Shown here piece by piece: positions 11,101 to 23,100 of a stretch of 64,000 nt of DNA. The stretch covers positions 4,351,501-4,415,500 of the forward strand of contig SMMW01000585.1 in the NCBI GenBank assembly GCA_004794655.1, given 5' to 3'. The DNA is from Marisa cornuarietis. Taxonomy: Eukaryota > Mollusca > Gastropoda > Architaenioglossa > Ampullariidae. Each line of letters opens with the position of its first letter. The stretch's first letter is position 1. The position numbers and the translations under genes are program-made. The notes beneath the pieces are model-generated. The model saw only the letters and a list, made by a program, of their open reading frames with translations, was not told the origin of the DNA and did no database searches.

Positions 11101-14100
11101 TAGACAGAACAAATGAGCAGATGAGAATTTTGGTGGTTGAGATGGACAGAGTATGGCGAATGGAGCTGATCTTTCGGAGCTCATAGTATGCCAAACACAG
11201 ATGTGCAAAACATGCTTATCAAGAGACTTATCAGCAGACATTATGTAACCTAAGTTATGTGTTGAAGTAACAAAAGGAAAATCGGCACTGCCTACACAAA
11301 CAGAGACAGGTTGTGAAGGGTAAACTCTGGCTCTTCTCTTTGAAAAAATAAAAGCTTCTGTTTTTTTCGTCATTTAGTTTTAACTTGTTTGGGGTCATCC
11401 ATAGCCTAATATCAGCAATACAATCTTGGATGCTCTGGACAGCAGTGTGTGTCTGAGAAGGAGAACAGCAAATATACTGCTGTCATCAGCAAAACATTGA
11501 TCAGAAATAGAGTGAGATTGAATTAGAGTAGTAAGTGGCTTCATGGACATGATAAAGTACAGATACTTGGGGGACTCCTGAGCGAATAGAGACTGGTGGA
11601 GACATGCAGCCATCCACTATAACTGACTGAGTCCTATTTGAGAGATATGACTGAAACCAGCTGAGTGGGGAGCCTGATATGGCATAGAAAGTAATGAGTC
11701 TATGAATGAAAGTAGTGTGATCAAAGGCAGCAGACAGGTCTAACATAGTGAGAAATGAGATGTCAGCTCTATCCAGAGCAGACAAAATGTCGTTTGTCAC
11801 CTAAGCAGGGCAGTCTCGGTGCTATGAAAATGTTGATAAGCAGACTGTGATGGAGAACTCAAATTTTATGAGTTAATACAGGATACAAGTTTCCTGAGAA
11901 CTACTTTCTCAAGGACTTTGGACAGAAATGGCAAGTTTGAGACTGAGTGGTAATTGTTTAGCACTTTGATGTCAAGGGTAGAGTTTTTTAACAGCGGTTT
12001 TACCAAGGCTTTTTGAATGTAGATGGGAAGATGCCAGAGAACAAGATATCATTTATTATCTCTGTGAGGGCAGGGAGTAGGACGTCGAGACAGTCTACCA
12101 GTAGTGGGGATGGATCTGGGTCCAGTGGACAGATTGTGGGGTTTGACTGGAGTATAATGGTCCTAAGCTCACTTTCCGAGATTGGGTGAAAGAAAGCAAA
12201 GGAGGGACACTAAATGAAAAGGTATCAAGAGTTAAGGTCAGTTTTGTTTAAATAAAACTCTTTTTTATGAAATCAGTTCTTGGGAAAGAAAGACATGACG
12301 TTACTTTACAGCCCCTGCCATGCGCATCTCACCTATCTGACAGCCACAAGTCCAGAGGTCTAGCGGGTTGAAGTTGCTGGAATCTACCCGCATACTGTTG
12401 GGGTAGACACGTGATAGGTAGCGCTTGTTGTGGTTGACAAACTCTTCGGCATGAGATATTGCTAGCTTCAAAGCCTGTGATTCACTCAGCGAGTTCAGTT
12501 CCCAGTACTTCTCTATATACAAAAGAAAAAAATCACAGAAGTCACAGCATATTTTTCATACTTTTTTGAAAATTATCATTCAATTCTTTTAATGGAACTG
12601 AACAAAACCTACAGCTATGATTACAACTAATGATAAATGATAACGAACTTCTCTTCCCTTTCATTCCAGCTGGACAACTTGGCTTTTTGTCTGGCAACAA
12701 TGGAACTCTCTCACTTTCCATATTTGCCACCTACCCACTATTACATCCTTTAAATGTGCACTGAAAATGCACCTCTTCCTTAAGCATTACTCCCAACACC
12801 AGTTCCCACAATGCGAGTCTTTTTTGCACCCTTCCCCCCTTTTCCGCTTATTGCTACTTCCCTACATTCCTTTTGCAAAATCTTGATACTCTCAGTCCTT
12901 GTTACTTGGTTCCTTTTTGCGTTTTCCATGTTTTTTTTATTCATTGGTACTGTTGTTTATCCTTGTGTAGTTCATATGTTGCTTGTTCTTCTGTCCCTCG
13001 TATGTTGTCCATTTCTTGTTCCTGTTCTTAAGTGTTAAGAGCATGCTCCTTAGGAGTGTGACTACGTGCTGTAAAAATTTTGCATTATTAAATTGGACAC
13101 AAAGGTAATGTACGTAATGATCAACCCTGAGTGTGACTCACGCTTCTGCTGGCACGTGTGAAAGTCATCAAAGCGTCTTGAGACAAAGTAGTTCACCGTA
13201 TCCGACAACTCCTTGGCAAGCTTATGCTTCTTCACTGAACCTTCCTGCAAGGAGAAAAGGTTTATGGTCTACTTTCATTTTATACAATTAAAACTTATAT
13301 GAAAAATAAGACTTTTTCAATATTATGAATGTTACATCTCCGGCATGAAATTCTCTGCAGATCTATACACAAGTAGTGCAATTAGCATTTGACTCTGCAG
13401 TAGTCCTCCATGTTCAAAATCACAGGGTATCTGTTCCCAAAGCATCTTTCATTAAAGACTTTTAAAGACAATATTTGTGTACAGGCACTCACTCTTTTAC
13501 TGTTGCGCTTTTTTTCTGGTTCAGCTCCTTCATCTTCATCAGTAACATATCCCTCATTGGTGTCTGTTTCTGCGGGCAGTTTTTTAGCCTGTGAATGTAC
13601 AATGAGTCTCCAGAAACAAATCAAATTATTTGTATCATTAGTAACAGATGTATGTGTACATGTAAAATTGTATGTGTAAGGGAGCAACAGGTAAGAATGC
13701 ACTTGCACCCAAAAAACTTAAGCATTCTGCCATATATTCATGCATACAGGTGCAGATGTAAAATGAAGACAGTAAATATAGGTTTCAGTCCAATTAATTA
13801 ATAAAGAAATTATTTTTTAAGACTACAAATGTTTCATGGAAAAAGTTTCCAGATAGTAAACAAAACAACTATATTTAAAAAAAAACACTGACTAAACTAG
13901 GGTTGGCAGGTAAGAGAAAAGTTAGTCACCTGAAATAAATCATGCAGTTTTATGTTTGTTTTGTTAAACTAGTCAATCACTTTTAGATGCAAGAATGAAA
14001 ATATTTCCTTGTTTTCTCACTTTAATTAAGATGTGTCCTTTCAGGGACTCAGGAGAAGGTAGTGAGGTCTGCTTTTCATCAACAGAATTGAGATAAAGTT

Positions 14101-17100
14101 TGTCCCCAAAGATCTCTGTCATGCAGTGGGACATAACCTGCTGCTGTTTGACACTGCAGTGGTTTTCTATGGATAGGATCACAGGGTATCTGCACACATA
14201 AACACAAGGAGTACTATTAGTACTTGAAACTGCAGAGGTTTTCTTTGCAGAGGGTACACAGGGTATCTATACACATCAACACAAATGGTACCATTAGTAT
14301 TGATACCGCAGTACTTTTTATGGACAGCAACAAACAGTACAGAATCTGTGTCCATTTATTTACAAAAGTGGTCAAGAAGAGCACCTTACCAAATAACATT
14401 CAAAGCAAAAATGGGCCTTAATTCTGACTTACTATTTAGACGTTATACTCACAAGATGAAAAACTAGTGTACAACCCAACAAAGGAGTAACTCAAAGTAT
14501 CTGAAGCATGCTTTTTCACATATGATACATTTTTAAGTGATAGAACAGAAAATACAAATTCTTTTCCCTTTCTTTTATATAGTAAAGATCTTTTTTAAAG
14601 GCACACAATTCTTGCAACAATGCAAAAAAAAAAAAAGCAATTGCTTAATACAATTAAATCATGTAATATCAATTTACTTATGTAAATTCATCTGAAACAT
14701 CAACTCAATATGAGCATGAACCATAAAATTTGCACCAGTCCATGGTGACTACAGTAACACAGTAACAACTATTCACTTACTCTGACACTTCAAATGCATA
14801 TTCGTTGATTGTTTCAATGACAGATCTAAAGGAGATTTTTGTCGTCAGTGTATGACCATGGTAAATGACAGGTTCCTCATTTGGGCCATCCCAGCAGTCC
14901 ACTGTGTATAACAAGTTAAGAACCATGTAATTTTGTTTTTTTTTCCCCTAACCAATCAGCCAATGGAGCAACACACGAGAGAAATGTACTGAACATATTC
15001 ACATTAAACATTATATATACATATATATTTTGTATCTGGTAACTCTCTCTCTCACACACAACACACACGCACACACATATACATATGAACTAAGCTTGCC
15101 CTCATATGGGGAAGTGCAGTTTGTAAAGTCAATGATTGTTATTACAAATACACACCCATCTCAATGATATATATCAGCAGCTGTTTTGCTATTACCCAGG
15201 TAGGCATTTCAGTAATAAGATAGTTATATAGTGTCAAGAATGAGACATACGCTCTACAAACCGACAGCCTTTCCTAAGTGCACGAATGTATCCCTCTATA
15301 CTTGAAGGTCCCTTTAACTGGTCCTCCATCAAATACCTGAGTCAAACAATCATAAATCGGAGTTGGACGGACTTTCAATCTAAGAAAAACGTTTACAACC
15401 ATGAACAAATATGAAATTTATATAAGAAAATTCCATACAGAAAAAAAGTTCCCAATACTTAGGAAAGCATAAAAATTGGAACATCAGAAAAATTGCAGTA
15501 AAATCTTGAGGTAATTTAAAATGCACAGCATTAAATTGAAAAACTCTGGAATTTGCAAAAGAAAATGATAAGAAATAACATTAACACCCAACTCACGTAT
15601 TGTGTGAGGAGGCAACAAAGTAATGGGTAAGTGGATGATTCATGTTCTGGCACACTGTCAGATGTTCAGGCTCAAAGAGATCACATTCCTCTGACAGAAG
15701 GTAGGCAGTAAAGCCTGGAAATTATTGAAGATATTTTTTCCCAAAAACTTCATGTCATTACAAATTTAATCACTTAAGAATAATGCTAACAATAGGCATT
15801 ACAACTTAATTTGATATACCAGATTTAGGAGTCAAACTTCTTGGTACTGTACTGTGACTTTAAAGTTTTGAATCATAAATTCTTCGGGGAGCTTTGTTAC
15901 AATGATATGGTTGACATAGTCCCAATGTACTTTATAAGCTTTATGTGTCTTTATATGTCTGTTGCTTTGTGTGTTATTTTTGAGACTGTTCTTTAAATCT
16001 AGATACCAACATTATGTACTCATTGTGTTATCAATATCCTTAAAGAAATTCCTGACATACATTTTTCTTTTTGTTTAAATATTTATTTGCAGATATGCCA
16101 TGGTATGTCTGCACCAGAGAGAAAGAGGTAAAAGGAATAAATGATGTCTACCTGAATACTACTTAATGATGGACATTCGATGCAAGTTTTGGCTGGCATC
16201 TTTAGAAATTATGAAAATTACGATGTTCCAGCCCAGCAAAAATTTTCAACTGTCTAATTAAATGCAGCTACTCTAAAAAGATGCACAAATAAGCAACAAA
16301 TTTATTTTTAAATCATACCATCAATGCCTAGCTGACACCGTCTTCTACCCTCTTTGGAGGGCTCAAATTGGCTGATGATGTCTAAGCACTTTTCCTTGGT
16401 CACCCTCTGCATCTGTTACATGGAGAGGAAACGGTATCTGCAGATGGACCTTTCTAACCCAAGCATCTATGCTGTGATACCTATTAGTGTTCCTACACTA
16501 CTTGATATAGGTTAGTAAAATACTGCAGAGGTTGATTCATTATTTCCTTCTTAAAAAGTAAGAGGAGTCTTACCAGTGCATATCTACTTCTACAAATTGC
16601 ATAGCTGTGCACAGTTCTCAATAAAAATAAAATGCTGATATAGTAAAGAACATTAGTCCAAAGTCCCAAAATTCCTTCTAGACAATTTCAATGAGTACAA
16701 GAAGCTGTAGCTTTACCATTCATACATGCATTCCACCATCTACACAGTACATAAACACACACACACAGAGTTTTACAACAAAAGCACTCTAGATGTTTGT
16801 GGTTGCTGGTGCAAAACTAATCATTTCAGGGCAAACTCAGGCAAAGCTTCACCACTGCATCCTCATCCACAGGAACAAGGCTACTATTTTCATATTATAA
16901 ACAGAACAACAATGTGCAGAAGTAAACCTCGCTGTACATTCTTCTATCCATCAGCTACAGAACAAAGACCAATCACCTCTTCTGAATGGGATCAACACCA
17001 ACTATTAAAAAACTCCACATCTCTTGTTATAGCAGATGTTATAGGCTGATAATATTGTGTTTTTGATGAAATGCCATCAGTCTAAATAAAAAGGAGTCTA

Positions 17101-20100
17101 ATTATAATTATGCATATAACATAAACATATTTGACATGACTGACTATGGGCAGCAAAGCCACTGCTTGGCCCATGGGTGATTTCAGCCATTCTGGTCTGG
17201 TGGACATTGTGGCCAAGACTGTGAAAAAGCATATCCACAAAATACAATAGCCCATGGTGGTGTACTGTGCACCACAAAGTTGCGCTTGTTCATTCCACTG
17301 CAGCTGCATTTGATGCAGCAGTTGGTCTTGGTAGTGACCTCCCACCCGCTGCACATCCTTTCTCCCAACTCATAAAATTCCACAGAAAATAAAACGGTTG
17401 ATGGTTTTTAATGTAGAGGCTTCAAGTCTCCTTTACACCCAGTGCTCATATGAGTCATTTTCACACCCAAACATTTAGCCGTCAAAGGGAGCCAGCAAAG
17501 CTGTGTCCACACATCTGTCTGCTGGTTTTAACATTTGGACAACATCAGTAAATGTAATACGACAAATCCGGTAGTGATGTGGGCAGGAAAACATCGAGAT
17601 AAATTTAAGTGGGGCAAATCGTTTCACTGAGTCCAGCAGCAACTAAAATGTTATGTATATTCAAAAGGCGTTGACGCGACATATTCAGGCTTGTAGCACA
17701 TTTTATAATCAAGAACCATTTCAGAAGCAAATGCCAACTGGCGTTTTGTATATACACTGATCTCGCGATTAGCCGAGTTCACGGACCACTAGGGGTGGGT
17801 GGGTGGATGGAAAAGCACAATCGTATGTGCAGGGAATACATGAAAGATGTTTACGCTAAGCCGCCACTCGGCCATATCACTGAGGTGGAAGGTAAAAGGC
17901 GGAGAGACTGTACGCGTGTAGGGGTAGAGAGAATGTAAACAGAAAGATGTATTGAAATCTTGAAGCCAAGCCGCCATTTTCGTGGTCCTACCACGGCGCG
18001 TGCACGTTTATCTCTACCTGTCTACGCACACTCGACGCGTGCATGTCGATCGTGCGTTTGCACTGGCGCGCTGGGATAATAAGTCCCCGACCCCAGACTC
18101 CTACGGGCGACACAGTGACTGAAAACCGGAACACTACAGCAAGCCAGACTATTAAGCATAATCATTATCTTCGACGCTTTATGAAGTTGGGAACTGAATG
18201 TGACAAGCCGGAAACGCACATACGGAGTCTGGTTAATTCGACTCACAACACTGTCAACTTGACTGTCGTGCCATTTCGTTATTTCGACCGCCTTTCATTA
18301 CAATTAACTTGGTTTCCATGGTAGGCCCGCCAAACACGCGCGAATCTTTTATTATCCTTCAGTCGAATAATGAGATGAAGAACAAAATCTGTTCGCAGTT
18401 TTCCATGAAACTTTCTCCAAACTTGAAGGGCTCCCTCTTCCGTCACCGATTTATTATACGCGCTCTCCGTGGCCGCTTCTCTACTCTTTGCCACGGCAGA
18501 GGTCGAATGAAGAAAAATAAAATGCTGCGTAACCTGCATAACGTAAAACAAGTTAATATAACCATATTATAATTATGCCATCTAAATGTATGGGAAAGTC
18601 AATATGCAGAAAACATTAAGTGGTTTTCGAACGATCGAATTTCATATAAGATGATCGATTGTTTTTGGCAAGAATGCAGTAATCGAGTCCAATATTTTAC
18701 CGTATAATCTATACAAGCCAGAAATAAAGCAGCTTCCTTGCACAACTAAACAATGGTATAAGAGATGACCTGATGAAACTTAGGCTTGATGAGATTGAGC
18801 CTAAATTGCTCTTTCAGTTGTGACCAAAAGAACTTGAGTGTACTCTTTCTCGCGAGATGATGAAGCAAACAGACTTCTTAATTGTTCTGTTTATTTTAAT
18901 TTGCGACTGAAATATATTTCTCAAATATCAACAGATTTTACCCCGCTATCGTCTGAAAAACAGACCTCGCTTGAAGCATTCAACGTGATTAAAAAAAAAG
19001 CCTTATCGTTGACTGCTGTTCCGATGCACTGAGAACATAAGACAAACCCATCTGACGTGCAAGCATAAAATTAGGGGTAGAAACTTGGTGCAAATTATGG
19101 AATAATTGTGTCTGCGTGTGCTTGTGTTTGAGAGATGGACAACAAGACGAGAGGCTGGGTGAGATAAAGGCATCAGAAAATTAGTTTTTTGAGACGTACT
19201 TATACTTACGGCTGTAATGATGTCTCTGTATTTTTCAAATTGTTGTTGTATGTAATCACAAAGATAATAGCACAGCTTTGTAGTTTTGCATGATTATTAT
19301 TCTAATCGCGTATAAAGAGTCGTAAATAACCATGTCTGGTGTAACGTGAGGTTTTGTTTGCATCTTCCCTTCAGTGATGAGCCAGAACTACACCGAATAA
19401 AGTCTAGAAAATCTCTCTCTCACGCGCGCGCACACACACAGGCGCAAGCAAGCATGCTACCTTTACAAACTTCACACGCGCACAGCACCAAACAAATGTT
19501 ACGGCCAGTGTTTCTGGCACCGATGCACACCGTCAGAGGCGAGTGTAAACATATCCGCGCAGCAATCGGTTGAATACATTTCACATGTGCCGTGCACTGT
19601 CAATAAGCCCTCTGTCTATAATTACACCGGGGCTGTGTCTCAAAACAGGCACTGTTCTGGCGCTATAGTCTACCTCACCGGCGTTTTCAAAGCTATACTG
19701 CCAACTCTACTCCACCGACACACTCTCTCCACTCGCGCCGAGTTGCGAGGCAACATACCGTGACAAAAAGTCCCCAGTGCGTTGTCTCTATTTGCTTCTA
19801 GACTGAAACCTTCGTTGAGTACAGCATAAAGGTGTAGGGAAAAATAAATGACAGGGGGAAATGAGAGAAGACCACCAACACCAGGGGACCTACCCCTTGT
19901 TCTGCTTCCAGGAATAGTAACAAGTCGTCTGTGGACAAGTAGTCTGTATTGCTGGCGTACCTGTGACAAAAACACAAACAAATAAAACAAACCAACAACC
20001 AATGTTAGTGTTCATTACTACCTAACATAATACAGTACAACATTTTGGCGAACATCTTTTGCAACGTTAATTGTATATCTATGAGAGAAAGAATGGAGGC

Positions 20101-23100
20101 AGATCTATATCGTAAGATCTTGACAACGTTCTGTTTTGTGGGGTGACAGTCGACTCATAGACGGAGTAAACGAATATCAACGGTGGCTGGCACTCCAGCC
20201 CGTTTTGGTGTTGGTAGCTCCTAAATCGCCACGAGCGACCAGCCTATCTTGTTAGAAGGGAGGGGAATAGGAAAAAGAGGGGAGGTGGGAGGCTGCAGGG
20301 AGGGAGGAGGCTATGTCTAAGTTTATCCCTCCAGAGAAAGGCCCACAGCTTGAGAATGGCTTCTAGTTTCTTCCTAACAGGATGGAGAAGACTTTTGGAC
20401 ATCATGTCTCACCACAACAAATCACGATTTGAAAGTAAACAAAACAAAAGTAAAAAAAATCATCCAAACCCGAAATAATAACATCGGTATTTTTTTGCCA
20501 GAACTCAATCAAACACTCTTACATCAGCACTTCCGCAAAGATTCCAACGCTCGCTGCTGCGGACAGCCTTCTGCAGGAAGGACGGCAGATAATTAGATAT
20601 CAAAGCTCTTCAGTCAGAAAATGGGAAAGGCCTTCTGGAGGGGAAAGAAAACACTGGGCAAGATGATGAAGGCCTGCCCCTTTAGAATTTAGTCGATGTC
20701 GTGCCACCTCTTCGCTTAATCGCTGTGTCTGAACATTTCACCACGTTTATGACAAGGCGACGGGGTTACAATGACGTTATGATGGGGATAAACTATTAGC
20801 TACAAAAAATGAAAATCTAACTGGGTCAATGTTGCCGTTAGCATTGAAACTAAGCAACCCGTGAAGCTGCAATTAGACCAATTTGACCAGCATCTCTTCT
20901 CTCCTTGTTCTCCCCACTATTAACCACAAACGCAAGTTCGCACGCACGAACACACAAAATAAACACACCGTACATAGGCTTTGATTTCTGTACCTACCGT
21001 ACAAGCAAAAAGTAAATTTCTGGTCGTGTCGATATTTCTTTGAAGAGGGAAATGAATTCTTCGCTGTTTAATCGTCCTCTTTTGCCGTCAGCTCTTTTCA
21101 TTTCAAGTTCCTACATAGATGCCAGAATTCATTACGTTATGATTAAATGCCTGGTAAGGTAATGAAATAAGCTATACAGGTGATATGTAATATACATGTG
21201 ATGTCATGGATGCGGGAAGACAGTTTTTGTTTTTTAACAAAGTTCAGTGTCAGAAAGAAAGAGAGAGAGAGAAGGGAGGCAGAGTGTAAGAAAGGATACA
21301 TACGGGAGGAAGAAGCCAGAGAAGACAGCTTTTCCCCAAGTTCCAACGTTTTTATCTAAGCTAAATGACTGCCATCGTCTTCACCATCTATTACTTTCAC
21401 TGCCATGGTCAAAGACAATAAGAAACAACACTGTATTTTCGGGCCGCTCAAACGCAGGCTTCGCGCCTGAAGTCCGTGAAAATGACAGGAAAAGATTAAT
21501 CACAAACTAGAGATTTGTGGCCCCTAAAGCAATCCTTTATCGTGACTATGAGGGCAGGCACTTTGCTGCAAACCAAATGACAGGGTTGACTTCACAGACT
21601 TCGGTCCCTAACAAGCCACTTCACACTACACAAGGCATAAGCGACACAGCCGCAGGCCGGACTAGTGGTCAGTTCCATATAACGATTTCACCTCAACTTA
21701 GCAGTCATCCTTTTTTTTTTTATCTCCAACCTTGTGCATTTAGTGGCACTCTTCTAGAGATGCCCTTCATTTTCTTCTTCAAAAGAAACAAAGACTGGTG
21801 GTTGGTGTTTTACAGCCAGTCAACAGCAAAAGGCGAGCTAGTCTACAACTGCAAACTCTAAGAAATGGGAAAAGGCGGAGGGTGCGAAATGACAAGAAGG
21901 TGAAGCCGACCTGCTCGCTGCACGTGACCCTGAGAGAAAATGTAGAAGTTTCAGGAAGAAAGTGAGGAAGTAAGCGCACAAGAAAGAGGAGCCAACAACC
22001 ACAGCACAAGCGGAGCCATATAGACCGCAAGAAAAAGTCAGACTTATTGACACTCGGGAACCAGGCCCAGCATTGATCAGAATGCGAAACAACCCTGACG
22101 TTTGGAGAGCTGGCACGTGGACAAACGGAGGAGACGTTCATCTAGCAGGATCGACCATGTAGGGCACGCTCCACAGGCGCTGCAGCACGCACACCATTAC
22201 ATCCCCTAACCACACTCCCTCCCACCACCGCTGCCCCTTTTTTATCACCCAAGCACAACGTTTCAAGCTTCTTTGTGGCTGCTCGAGAAATGGCTTTACT
22301 GAATGTTCTAAGCGCTCTGCTAGGAAAACGAATGTTTGATTATGAGTAAGGGTGATCCGCATCAAAAGCACTGCTGCGCAGGTGACTGCTTTTTAAACAA
22401 CCTTTTACTCAAAAAAATATTGCATTTAAACTACACATACACATACCAAGAGAATTTCTCACATTCTGTAATTCTTACAATGAAAAGTTATATTACTACC
22501 ACCAACAACAGCAGCCACAAGCAACAACAAAACAGACAAAAACAATAGTGTTACCTTAAGTTTTTGGCAGACGACTGCAGTAGTGATAGTTCTGTTGATG
22601 TTACGCATCAGCGAGACCACCTCGCTTTCATGCAGCAATCCATGCTGATCTGGATTCGCTCGTTCAAATTGTTCCAACAACCATCTAATTTTTCTCTCAA
22701 GGCAAACAATCACCAACAAACACTAGCTTATCTTGACGGGTACCATAGAATTTTACATACAGTCGGACCTCGCTAAGTCGAACTTCCCTAAGTCGAAAAC
22801 CTCCCTATCTCGAATTAATTGTTAGGTCCCGGCCAAATTCCCTTAAGAACAATGTATTTTAGATCTCCTTAACTCGAAGATTTTTTGGCTTCCAACCTCC
22901 GTAAGTCGAATTTTGAGTCACCACCAACCAGACGCAACTATGTCTCAAACTGTTCCAAACTGTCTCAACAAAGACACTTTTATCCCATTGTCCTTTCATC
23001 TTTGTGTAAAATGTTCGTTGCGTGCTCTATTACGCAGTGGACAACTAACTGACTCACACCAGTCCCCTCTTTGAAGTTGACCGAGTCGGGGAACAGGCCG

